Source: Procambarus clarkii
Lineage: Eukaryota; Arthropoda; Malacostraca; Decapoda; Cambaridae
Assembly: GCF_040958095.1 (NCBI RefSeq)
Contig: NC_091220.1
Span: 18,567,499-18,631,498, forward strand
Length of the DNA stretch: 64,000 bases
Direction: 5' to 3'
Position numbers and translations under genes: made by a program. This document shows positions 44,705 to 55,500 of the stretch, piece by piece (position 1 is the first letter of the stretch; each line of letters begins with the position of its first letter). The notes below the pieces were generated by a model. That model was not told where the DNA came from. It was given only the letters and a program-made list of their open reading frames with translations, and made no database searches.

Positions 44705-44829
44705 GTGAAGGCTGAAGCAGTTCAACACCATACGCCCCAACTTCAAATACACAGTTGAGAGGCGGGACCAAAACGTGATTTTCTGTGTGCGCCTGAAGTT
44801 GGGGCATACGGTCTTGCTTCACCCTTCAC
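44705..44829. repeat. Inverted repeat enclosing a LINE A scrap
   Basis: Left arm 44705-44752 (GTGAAGGCTGAAGCAG... CATACGCCCCAACTTCAAAT) and right arm 44783-44829 (GCCTGAAGTTGGGGCATACG ...TTGCTTCACCCTTCAC) are inverted copies. CAGTTGAGAGGCGGGACCAA of the LINE A tail sits between them. Confidence 0.75.
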
Positions 44830-45248
44830 TTTACCCTTCACCGGCGTACTTCAGGGGCTTTATTTAATACTTGGACTGGCTTCAGTAGGGCCTCCAGACT
44901 TTCTGTGGCTTCACAAGTGTCACGTGAATCCCCTGCATAGCAGTGGAACTGCCTTTTCCCTTCACCTTCAATGCCTCTGCACTGAAAGTATACATCTACA
45001 CCAGCCCAGAAGTCATCAGTCCTGCCACCTCTCCATACCCCCCAGGGCCTGGCACGGCCTGGTACGACTCAGAGGCAAGCCGGGCGCCACTGCTAACTGG
45101 CAGTTTGTCCCCACAAACAAGCAGTTAGCCGCCTTCAACTGACAGTGGTACAGCTCAACACAAAGGTACCGCCAGCCACAACGAGCAGTTTGCTAGTTGA
45201 CCAGATGTCCACCTCGTGTTGACACTGGATGAGTCATCACCGCCGGAC

Positions 45249-45365
45249 TATATAAAGAGCGCTGCCTCCCTGGAGAGGCAATCTCTCCCTTAGTGCTCTA
45301 GGATCACCTTCGTGTCTCTAACCCGTCGTCCGCTTCCAGCCAACGTCGTGTGACTGATGCCATGG
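45249..45365 (+). promoter_or_regulatory. Candidate TATA core promoter and 5' leader of an unidentified gene
   Basis: CTATATAAAGAG at 45248-45259 is preceded by a TGAGTCATC element (AP-1/CRE-like) at about 45229 and followed by a GC-balanced leader. The first ATG contexts at 45357 and 45361 (GCCATGG) lead to short frames; CATGGTG before GTATGG at 45367 could be a donor. No matching downstream exon is recognised. Bursicon, 7 kb downstream, has its own TATA box. Confidence 0.45.
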
Positions 45366-45857
45366 TGGTATGGTAGCTGTCTTCAGAACACCAGTATATC
45401 TTCATACTTTTATTCATTGCTTATAGTTTATTTTTTGCATTTAAGGTCATACTAACTTGTTCACCTTTGCATTACATGATAGTCAAGTATTGTCATGTGT
45501 TATTTTTGTTCATTACTATTTCAGTAAATTGTTTAATTATTTATTTGATAATTTTCATTTGTTTCCACCTGCAACTTACACACTGCAAGGCCAATAGCAG
45601 CATTTCTTTCATTTATGTGAGGGAGAGCCATACCATCTTGGTTCAGTATAGCTGTGATACCATAACCCGTCACACAAGATATCCAGTTGTAAGACTTTTA
45701 CCATCAGTGGTGGTAGAGTATGCAACTGGCAATGCCTTTGTTACAGGTTCGCTTCATCTCACAGCCCCAGTGGATTTTCTCACACATTTGAATACATGAA
45801 ACAACTTTATTTGATACATTCCAAACCAAAGTACTGTACAGTACAGTAATTATCAAA

Positions 45858-45918
45858 CCATCAAATGTGTGGGATAATCATAGTGCGCTAAATATCACTA
45901 ACGTCGCCAATACAATAC
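45858..45918 (-). mobile_element. Solo 3' end of the RNase H LINE family
   Basis: GCGCTAAATATCACTAACGT..GCCAATAC matches 41192-41216 at the 3' end of the minus-strand LINE, including the short flanking words. Confidence 0.6.
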
Positions 45919-46228
45919 AATATATATTTCTCTGTGGATTTTCCGCATATAATACAAAATAAATTTGGTTTCCACAAAAATATTACAAATACAAAAACTG
46001 TAGATGAAAAAAAAGGACCTCAAAATACCTCAGATTCAGCGATGTGTTCTCACCGTGATGTGTCCGACCCCAGCGAGCGGGTGCTAGAGTTTTTGCAGGA
46101 CGGGCGAGACATCGAACTCAGGAGATGCTTGGCCGGGTCTGGAATCGTTCCCAGGAAGAGAAGGTCCTATTGGTTCCTACTGACTCTTCTTGCCGATCTT
46201 TTTCCCACTTGCACGTGCTCTGCTGCAG

Positions 46229-46299
46229 GAGCGGCCTCCTGGTGGTGGAGGCCACACCATGGAGTGCTTCTTTGGGAGTCACACTATGGAGCACTACAT
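46229..46299 (+). other. Candidate exon with a strong acceptor and a donor that seeds a minisatellite
   Basis: A pyrimidine-rich tract from about 46185 to 46224 ends in TGCTGCAG. It is followed by 71 bp open in all three frames, one reading PGGGGHTMECFFGSHTMEHY, and a GTGAGT donor at 46300. The last 20 bp plus the donor are the unit of the array that follows. The protein is not recognised, and the upstream frame 46030-46200 (ending RDIELRRCLAGSGIVPRKRR) is also unknown. Confidence 0.3.
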
Positions 46300-46570
46300 G
46301 TGAGTCACACTATGGAGCACTACATGTGAGTCACACTATGGAGCACTACATGTGAGTCACACTATGGAGCACTACATGTGAGTCACACTATGGAGCACTA
46401 CATGTGAGTCACACTATAGAGCCCTACATGTGAGTCACACTATAGAGCCCTACATGTGAGTCACACTATTTAGCACTACATGTGAGTCACACCATGGAGC
46501 ACTACATGTGAGTCACACCATGGAGCACTACATGTGAGTCACACCATGGAGTACTACATGAGTCACACAT
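46260..46570. repeat. 26-bp minisatellite, left block
   Basis: The unit CACTATGGAGCACTACATGT(GAGTCA) has about 12 copies with variants (TAGAGCCC, TTTAGC, CCATGG). Further copies at 47868-47975 and 49428-49465 show one array split by insertions. Confidence 0.92.
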
Positions 46571-47868
46571 GTAGAGATCTAGGGGTGGTTCTAGATAGAA
46601 AACTATCACCTGAGGACCACATAAAGAATATTGTGCGAGGAGCCTATACCACGCTTTCTAACTTCAGAATTGCTTTTAAATACATGGATGGCGATATACT
46701 AAAGAAATTGTTCACGACTATTGTTAGGCCAAAGCTGGAATATGCAGCGGTTGTATGGTGCCCATATCTTAAGAAGCACATCAACAAACTGGAAAAGGTG
46801 CAGACATGCTACTAAGTGGCTCCCAGAACTGAAGGGCAAGATCTACGAGGAGAGGTTAGAGGCATTAAATATGCCAAAACTAGAAGACAGAAGAAAAAGA
46901 GGTGATATGATCACTACATTCAAAATAGTAACAGGAATTGATAAAATCGATAGGGACCTGCACAACTGCAAGAAAAATGACAGGTTGGATAACAAGAACT
47001 TTTCACACTAGAGATGCTATACCGATGATGATACTTTTCAAAACGCTTGTGCTCTCTAGAGTGGAGTACTGCTGCACAATGACAGCCCCTTTCAAAGCTG
47101 GAGAAATTGCTGACCTGGAGAGCGTGCAGAGATCCTTTACTGCTAGAATCCACTCAGTAAAACATCTAAACTATTGGGACCAACTAAAGCGCAGGCGGGA
47201 GAGGTACATAATAATTTACACGTGGAAAATATTGGAGGGGCTGGTTCCAAACCTGCACACAGAAATAACACCACATGAGACCAGAAGACATGGCAGGATG
47301 TGCAGAATACCCCCGTTGAAAAGCAGAGGTGCAACAGGTACTCTGAGAGAGAACTCTATCAACATCAGAGGCCCGAGACTGTTCAACACGCTTCCACTAC
47401 ACATAAGGGACATAACTGGCCGACCCCTCACAGTGTTCAAGAGAGAACTGGATAAGCACCTCCAAAGGATACCTGATCAACCAGGCTGTGACTCATACGT
47501 CAGGCTGTGAGCAGCCACGTCCAACATCCTGGTTGATCAGTCCGGCAACCAGGAGGCCTGGTCGACGACCGGGCCGCGGGGACGCTAAGCCCCGGAAGCA
47601 CCTCAAGGTAAGGAAGATTTCCTGAGACCTGGAACTTTAAGAACAAGAGGTCATAGATTTAAACTAGCTAAACACAGATGCTGAAGAAATATAAGAAAAT
47701 TCACTTTCGCAAACAAAGTGGTAGACGGCTGGAACAAGTTAGGCGAGAAGGTGGTGGAGGCCAAGACCGTCAGTAGTTTCAAAGCGTTATATGACAAAGA
47801 GTGCTGGGAAGACGGGACACCACGAGCGTAGCACTCATCCTGTAACTACACTTAGGTAATTACACCAA
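46562..47868 (+). mobile_element. LINE family A2, C-terminal part, split by LINE B
   Basis: First part (46562-46954): RDLGVVLDRKLSPEDHIKNI... KLEYAAVVWCPYLKKHINKL ... LEDRRKRGDMITTFKIVTGI. The reading resumes at 47613 with EDFLRPGTLRTRGHRFKLAK and VVDGWNKLGEKVVEAKTVSS, then a 3' UTR ending TTAGGTAATTACAC. A relative of family A, with a frameshift near 46810. Confidence 0.82.
46955..47610 (+). mobile_element. LINE family B 3' part, nested in LINE A2
   Basis: Open for about 180 codons to the stop at 47508-47510. It reads TGWITRTFHTRDAIPMMILF KTLVLSRVEYCC, later NYWDQLKRRRERYIIIYTWK and RGPRLFNTLPLHIRDITGRP, a LINE C-terminal module. The 3' UTR GGAGGCCTGGTCGACGACCG ...CACCTCAAGGTAA is the tail shared with the SINE. 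Flanking TAGG / TAAGG may be a short target duplication. Confidence 0.82.
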
Positions 47869-47975
47869 GAAGTACTACATGTGAGTCACACCATGGAGCG
47901 CTACATGTGAGTCACACCATGGAGCACTACATATGAGTCACACTATGGAGCACTACATGTGAGTCACACTATACA
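47868..47975. repeat. 26-bp minisatellite, middle block
   Basis: About four copies of the same unit as at 46260 (ACTACATGTGAGTCACACCA), lying between the two LINE insertions. Confidence 0.9.
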
Positions 47976-49427
47976 ACAAGTCACTGGTAACAGGTAAACT
48001 GCCAAAAATTTGGAAGACAGCCAATGTAGTCCCAATATACAAGAAGGGTGGTAGGCAGGAGGCACTGAACTACAGGCCAGTGTCCTTAACTTGCATTCCA
48101 TGCAAGATGATGGAAAAGATTGTGCGAAAAAAGCTAGTGGAACATCTGGAGCAAAAGAACTTTGTAACACAACATCAACATGGGTTCAGAGATGGCAAAT
48201 CATGCCTAACAGGATTGAGTTCTATGACCAGGCAACAAAAATCAGGCAAGAGAGAGAGGGCTGGGCAGACTGCATATTTCTGGACTGCCAGAATGCTTTT
48301 GACACAGTACCACATAAGAGACTAGTGCACAAACTGGAGATGCAGGCAGGAGTGAAAGGGAAGGTACTCCACTGGATAATAGAGCACCTAAGCAACAGGA
48401 CACAGCGAGTCACCGTGAGAGGTGAGGTCTCGGAGTGGCGGGGAGTCACCAGTGGAGTCCCACAGGGATCAGTCCTTGGACCTATACTGTTTCTGATATA
48501 CGTAAATGATCTTCCAGAAGGAATTGACTCGTTCCTCGCGATGTTTGCTGATGACGCGAAAATTATGAGGAGGATCAGGACAGAGGAGGATAGTATGAGG
48601 CTACAAGATGACCTAGACAAACTGAAGGAATGGTCCAACAAATGGCTACTAAAGTTCAACCCAAGTAAATGTAAGGTAATGAAACTAGGAGGAGGAACTA
48701 GGAGGCCAGTCACTGGATACCGAATGGGAGATGAAGTCCTTCACGAAACGGACAGAGAGAAAGATCTGGGAGTTGATATCACGCCAAACCTGTCTCCTGG
48801 AGCCCACATCAAAAGAATAACATCAGCGGCCTATGCGAGGCTGGCTAACATCAGAACTGCTTTCAGAAACCTGTGTAAGGAATCCTTCAGAACCTTGTAT
48901 ACCACATATGTAAGGCCAATTCTGGAGTATGCAGCCTCAGCATGGAGTCCGTACCTAGTCAAGCACTAGACGAAGCTGGAAAAAGTTCAGAGGTATGCCA
49001 CTAGGTTAGTCCCAGAACTAAGAGGCATGAGTTATGAGGACAGACTACGTGAACTGCACCTCACGTCGCTGGAAGACAGAAGAGCTAGGGAAGACATGAT
49101 CACCACATACAAAATTCTCAGGGGAATTGACAGGGTGGACAAGGATGGATTATTTAACACGGGTGGCACACGCACAAGGGGACACAGGTGGAAGCTGAGT
49201 ACCCAAATGAGCCACAGAGACATTAGAAAGAACTTTTTTAGTGTCAGAGTAGTTAGTAAATGGAATACACTAGGAAGTGATGTGGTGGAGGCTGACTCCA
49301 TACACAGTTTCAAATGTAGATATGACAGAGCCCAATAGGCTCAGGAATCTGTACATCAGTTGACTGACGGTTGAGTGGCGGGACCAAAGAGCCAGAGCTC
49401 AACCCCCGCAAACACAACTAGGTAAGT
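47976..49427 (+). mobile_element. LINE family A, 5'-truncated, reverse transcriptase and 3' end
   Basis: Non-LTR reverse transcriptase. It starts inside the domain: LPKIWKTANVVPIYKKGGRQ, LNYRPVSLT, then after a one-base frameshift near 48205 DCIFLDCQNAFDTVPHKRLV, TSGVPQGSVLGPILFLIYVN and the catalytic FADDAKI. The C-terminal part has a TAG at 48967 and ends [18 protein letters not shown]. The 3' UTR reads GGGACCAAAGAGCCAGAGCT and ends AACTAGGTAAGTAC. The endonuclease ORF is absent and two breaks make it inactive. ACTATA / ACTATGG at the ends may be a short target duplication from the minisatellite. Resembles CR1/L2-type LINEs; clade not certain. Confidence 0.92.
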
Positions 49428-49465
49428 ACTATGGAGCACCACATGTGAGTCACACCATGGAGCAC
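49428..49465. repeat. 26-bp minisatellite, right block
   Basis: One to two copies of the 46260 unit immediately after the LINE A tail. A purine-rich GA/GGGA stretch follows (49480-49625). Confidence 0.85.
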
Positions 49466-50354
49466 TATGGAAGGTAAAATTGAGCAAAGAGCGGGAATTA
49501 AGAAAGAAAATTGTGTGGGAAGGGGGCCAAAAAATAGGAGAGGGAAGGGGAGAGGGGGGGGGGGGAGAGAGAGTGAGAGGGCAGAGGGGAGAGAGAAGGA
49601 GGGTGAGGGGAGGGGGAAACAGCAGGGTGACACACACACGACACCACCCATGCATTACCTCCCTGCTGAGACCTACTCTCACTCCTCGACCCCTCCCCTG
49701 CATTCCCCAGCTCTCGCATACACGCTTTATTCACTGACGCTCCATCCTTGGTGGGGCGACATCTCCAGTATGTTTGTGTTATGCTGCAATAGTAATACCT
49801 TTAGCAGTTTTATGCTTTACCGTTTATACCTAAATACCTTTTATCACCTCAAGGTGATCTTTGTGCAATCTCCTGGTAAACATCTCTGATGCCATCTCCT
49901 GGTACTCTCAAATACACTCTTTATTGACCACTAATGTTATTCCCTGGTGCTGCCTCTTGTACTATCCCTAATAGCAACAGAGGTAAACAAAATTCTGGTA
50001 ATTCCTACTGTTGATCAGGTGGCATGTCTGTGTGGGACACAGTTGTGTCCCACACTTTGCTTCCTTCACACACACACACATACACACACAACCTAAATAC
50101 ACCCGTTCTAGCATGTCTGGTACTGTCTGTTGATTATCTCTGCTTTGCCATTTCCTGATAATGTCTAGCATTGCCAGACATTATCACTGGTATAGTACTC
50201 TATTTAGTATTGTCCATTAGTGCTATCTCTGGTACCAACTATGGCACTATCTCCTGATGGTACTGTCTTGAATTCTATTACAGTACATGCCCATCTCTCA
50301 CATTGTCCACAGATGTTATGTTTGTCACTGTTCACTGGTGCTCTCTTTCTCTCA
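49466..50354. other. Intergenic sequence with purine-rich and CA-rich tracts
   Basis: A GGGGAGAGG-rich tract spans 49530-49620. 50035-50106 duplicates the bursicon 5' UTR (see the separate entry). CTGGTACTGTC-like words recur between 50110 and 50340. No gene recognised. Confidence 0.45.
50035..50106 (+). repeat. Duplicate of the bursicon 5' UTR segment
   Basis: CACAGTTGTGTCCCACACTT TGCTTCCTTCACACACA through CACAACCTAAATACACC is nearly identical to 52200-52261 at the bursicon transcription start, apart from CA-repeat length. The TATA box and coding sequence are not duplicated here. Confidence 0.88.
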
Positions 50355-50705
50355 CAGTAATTACCTAAGTGTAGTTACAGGATGAGAGCTACGCTCGTGG
50401 TGTCCTGTCTTCCCAGTACTCTTTGTCATATAACGCTTTGAAACTTCAAGTTTCAAAGATGGTTTTGACCTCCACCACCTTCTCGTTTAGCTTGTTCCAA
50501 CCGTCTACCATTCTTGTTTGCAAAAATTTATTTTCTTATACAGGTATTTCTTCAGCAGCTTTGTTTAGTTAGTTTAAATCTATGGCCTCTTATTCTTGAA
50601 GTTCCTGGTCTCGGGATTTCTTCCCAACCAATTCTATCAATTCCCGTTACTATTTTGTACGTAGTGATCACCTCTTTTTCTTCTTTTATCTTCTAGAATG
50701 TTCTT
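50355..50705 (-). mobile_element. LINE family A2 3' end fragment
   Basis: The minus strand reads KEEKEVITTYKIVTGI-like sequence, RPGTSRIRGHRFKLTKQSC, VVDGWNKLNEKVVEVKT, then the TAGGTAATTAC tail, matching 46562-47868. Several frameshifts. Confidence 0.78.
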
Positions 50706-52168
50706 CTGGTACTGTGCCCCATGTGTCATCTTCAGTACTGTTTTTGGTACTGTTTGCACACCTGTATACAATTTCTTTTTTATTCTCAATATAATCCCTC
50801 TATGACTCAGAACTATTAGTTCTCATAATATATTAGTTTTCATCAATGTTATTATATTATAATATTATTATAATACAGTATTATATTATTATTATATTAT
50901 ATTATAACATGGTATTAGTATCTCATCTATGAGAACTATTAGTTCTTATGGTCCCTCTGGTACTGCACCTGGTAAGTACAGTACTTTTCAAAACAAAAGC
51001 ACTAAGCCAGTATGCCTAGCAGCCTCTTGTCCACAACAACAATAAACCATATAGTCCTATGTAACTAAAAATTACATTACACATAACCTATCACTCAAAA
51101 TGCCTATACAATACAGAAAAAAAAAGAAACATATACGTTTATGCACAATGAAGGAGTGAGATTCACCAAGGGTTTTAGTTCGATATCTTTGACTAAAAGC
51201 AATTATTGGCAAGCAAATTTACCTATTATTCGGAATATTGGTGAATTCTGTGAGGGAATATATGACAGGCACTGCATCCAGTTCGTCTCTCTGGTATTGT
51301 ACCTCTGGTGATACTCCATGATATGATTTACTGATAATGTTTTCAGCTTACCACCATCTAACATCTGAAAATATTCCCTGACACAGCTTCCCATTAATGA
51401 GATGTGGGCTATTCCCTGGTCCTCTGATTAAGGAAGTAACTGGTAATCTTTCGTAGACATCTCAAAAATTTCTACAGTTCATGACGACAACATTTTATAT
51501 ACATTTCCTTGCACTTGTTAATACACTTTCACAGCTTTTGATGAATTCTAAATTAGTTAATATATATATTTGTATGCCATAGTTCATAAATTATTATAAT
51601 TAATGTTAATTTTGAAAAAAAAAATACTGTATTGTACATTGCTGCTTTTCAAGTTTAATTTTAAACTTAAACTACTCAAGTTTTGCAGATTAAGGGGAAG
51701 GTCTGTGATACTGCAGTGTCAGATCAAGTAGTAAATAATTATCAGAAGTCAGTATGGCTATATGGAAGCACTGTCACACTAGTGTAAATCACAATAGTCT
51801 CCTTTTAACTCCTCACTGAAAATTCATTCTGTAAAAACATTACAATGAATATAAACAAATAAAAATTTGACAAACACATTAGTTGAGGGGTTTTAATTAC
51901 TTTCTTACTTTTGACGGCATACGTAAATTTTGTAGTGACTGGCTGTGAGAGCACCGTCCATAAAAATGGTTCTAGCCGTCCCTTGATCCCACTCCCTGCT
52001 GAGAGAGGAATATGTCCCCCCCGTGGGAGTGTAAAGAGGCACATACAACTGAGAGAGGTAGGGAAGGCGTGGCTTCCAGAAGGACGAGGGGGAGGGGCAA
52101 AGGGGGCGTGGCTCCTGGCGATGCAATGAGAGAACGGCAAGGGGGCGGAGCACCCCACAGAAAGGCAA
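50706..52168. other. AT-rich intergenic sequence upstream of bursicon
   Basis: A short ATTATATTAT microsatellite lies near 50850. Otherwise I see nothing until the GC-rich promoter-proximal part (51960-52160), which contains a GGGGGCGG GC box at 52140. Confidence 0.45.
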
Positions 52169-52205
52169 TATAAGGCAGAGGCTGACCGTATCATCGTTCA
52201 CAGTT
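52169..52205 (+). promoter_or_regulatory. Burs: Bursicon alpha core promoter
   Basis: TATAAG at 52169-52174, with initiator-like TCATCGTTCACAGTT about 25-35 bp downstream, placing the start near 52195-52203. GC-rich sequence lies just upstream. The leader to the ATG at 52379 would be about 180 nt. Confidence 0.65.
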
Positions 52206-52378
52206 GTGTCCCACACTTTGCTTCCTTCACACACACACATACACACAACCTAAATACACCACACCCTTGCTTTCACACACGCTGCAAGATATTGGTCCTT
52301 CAACAGGATAAGAAAACCACCAAAATAGGCCTAGTCAAGCCTACTAAATTGTTGTGCCCTACTCTATACTTTGGGAGA

Positions 52379-52549
52379 ATGGGCAGGATCTCATGGGTGC
52401 TAGTGGTGATGGGAATGGCCAGCATGGGTGTTGTGTCGGGAGACGAATGTTCCCTCACACCCGTCATCCACATCCTCTCCTATCAAGGCTGCACCTCCAA
52501 GCCCATACCTTCCTTTGCTTGCCAAGGCAGGTGTACCTCCTATGTCCAG
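52379..52549 (+). CDS. Burs: Bursicon exon 1 (signal peptide and first four cysteines)
   Basis: 57 codons ending at TCCTATGTCCAG before the donor GTGAGT. Encodes the signal peptide and HILSYQGC...SFACQGRCTSYVQ. Confidence 0.97.
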
Positions 52550-55500
52550 GTGAGTCAAAGCCCAGTGTTTTACAAATGTTGCCTTGTAGCGATGCCACTT
52601 AAAAGCCAGGCCTTCATTTGCACAGGCATTACACGACCTGATAGTAACATGGTTTCACTACTCGAGTAAAAACAAGATAATTCCTGTGCTAAGTTAGTGC
52701 CACATTAGCTTTATTCTTGAGTAGTTTCAGTTGTGTCTTAATAACAGGGAAGCTCTACTTCGGTATTAGTTAACTTCCAGCACGCCACTAATGCCAAGCT
52801 AAAACTAAAATATACATCTTAATGTCTCAAAGACACTAAGGAAATAAACATGTACAACATTTAGGAAACAAAGGTAATTACACCGTAAAACCAAATAATA
52901 ATCATAGCATTCAAAATAAAATCAACAAGCCAAAGTTAGAGAAGAAACAGAATGAATCAGACATACGTAAGGACACAATCATACAAACTTGATTACCAAG
53001 GCACCAAATAATATATAATAATTTGTTAGTTTACCAAGGTCAGGAAGTAAACTGCAGTAGATTAAAAGACATACACAACGTGAACAACTACTTACAGGTG
53101 TCGGGGAGTAAGTTGTGGCAGACTGAGAGGTCATGCATGTGCTGCCAAGAGTCTGGAGAACGCGAGGCTTCCGTCATACTCAACTGCCCCAATGCCCGTA
53201 AAGGTGAACCCAAACAAAAGAAGGTAGGTTATGAGTGCACAATTCTATATATGTAAGCAGTTTTGTTTTGCAATAAAAATATAAACCCTCATGATTGCAA
53301 TACTGTACAAGTCTTCTAGGGGTAATACTGCAAAAGTATAAAGCCAGAACTCTTTCCTTTGCATTCATTAATCTACAAAGTGACCCCCATAAAGCCATCA
53401 GAATCTACAGCTCTGTATTGGTGAAACTTAAAGTAAAAATCAGCTATTCATTTATAGCAATTTTGTTCCCAATGTCTGATACTGGCAATGTAGTAACTAA
53501 CATTCAGAACATGAAAAGCACTCCACAGCATCACTTAAATTACCCTTTACTGCGAGAGCTTGGTAATTCGATTCCAAAAAACCTGAATCTTCAAGTAATC
53601 CGAATGAATTTACATTTTTTGATTTTTTAACCCTAATAGGAATTTGGCTAAAAGTTTATACCAAATCAGAAACTAACACAGTATATTCAAATCTGGGTGT
53701 TTGACTTTTCAACTCGAATTGAAATTTGGGTTACTGTGATATCTACTAAACAAAAACCCAAATAAATTTGAATGTGTTCATTTTGATACATTTGCCAGTA
53801 ATAAAGTCGGGTAACTTGAATACCCAACTAAAGCAAATGGTGGTGCTTTTTCTTAAAAGTCAAAAGATTCATTTAATTATTCCTAAGGTTTGATTGTTTT
53901 TGTTTTTTTACCACATCTCTTTCTTGCTGAGCAACTTTCAATAACTGATGGGGTGAATTAATCTTGTAGGGCCAATATGTAACCTAGATACTATATACAT
54001 GTTTCCCACTGCCTATTTTGATGACATAAGATATGCCACAAATTGGTCCAATTTGATAGTACTGTACTGTACATAATCTGCTATTTGTAATGTCTGACTA
54101 TCTACCTATAATGGCTACAGAGTGCATTATTAATTACTGTGTAAAGCTTTAAGAAAGAAATTCACTTCTGAGAGATGGGTTAGGCATGGACAGTTTCTAT
54201 AGCAGTGGCATCTGGGAGGCTGGCTGTCTTACATCTGCCAAGATAAGGTGTTAAAAACAAGACTTACATAGATCCAAGTTCACACTACAAACTCTTACAG
54301 ATCACGGGTCACTGGTATTATATAGTATGGTTCCAGGATGTAGACATTCCAGGTTTGAATCTATCTTCATCCATTATTAAGATTTAAAACAACATTTAGC
54401 TCTAAAGCAAAACTTCCTAAAAAAACTGCTTGCGAATGAGACTACCAATTGTATCTCCTGAATCATGATAAGCATGAAGAAACTTGCTTGCAGTAACTTT
54501 TTTTTTTTATATCACCAAAGGTCTCAACCCGCTCCCCTATCCATCCACATAATTATTGCATTAGAACTTTTTGTCATATCTACCCTTAAGACTTAAAAAG
54601 ACTACTTTCTAACAACTTCAGTTAAAAACACTTTGGTGTCCCAATGACGCAATCTGCATCATAAAACTAAAACGCGCAGAGTGGGTGATGATGCAAATGG
54701 CATCGTGCATTAATTTTTGCTTAGTCTTATTAAGTATAAACATTGAGTGAACTAGTTTAACATTGGGTTGTGTGCTCACCGGGAATACTCAGCCTACCTT
54801 CTGGTGTGATTCAGGTGGCCCGCCGGGTAAGCCAAAGTGTTGATATTTTCACAAAAATAAAAGTACACAAACTCGGCAACCAATTAAGAACTACCAGAGG
54901 ACACTTTTGAATATTCTACAGAAATTTATGTGATGCCTCACTACCTTGTAATATTTACGTGATTTACCCGAGGACCTCTACCACTAGTGGCCTCGACGAG
55001 TATACAGTACAGTACGTACTTACTCCCATCCTCGAGGTGTTCCCACATACCCAGTGTTCCCTAATTGATTAGTTGATATCAAATGTCAGACACTTTTAAA
55101 GAGCATCTATATATTTGGTCAAAATAATTGCTCATGTTAGTGTGCTATAAAACGGTGACCATGTAAACAGACAAGACTGAGGAAGACATAGATAATTATC
55201 CAGAGAAAACATTATGCCATTAGGGCTCTATAGCAGTATTACAGTTACAGGTAAATATTAGGTACAGTAGTTATACATCATTTAAGATGCTGATGCAAGA
55301 GCAAAGGAAATGAAGTTAATTGTATTATATGATTCACGTGTGCGTGCCTAATAATATCTTATTTAAGGGAATCTATGGAGAACTAAATCATCTTGGATAT
55401 CTGGGTATTTGACAAGATGTGTAATTTTTTGTGGAATACAACAATTAGAGGAATAAGAGGCAGGTTCTTTTTCCATCAGTTGACCACAAGTCGACCTAGA

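Noticed and set aside
46562-47510. Host gene in 46.5-47.5 kb
   Set aside because: The frames are the C-terminal modules of two LINE families, with frameshifts and shared repeated tails.
52292-52378. Longer bursicon N-terminus
   Set aside because: The in-frame extension has no ATG and would bury the signal peptide; ATG 52379 fits.
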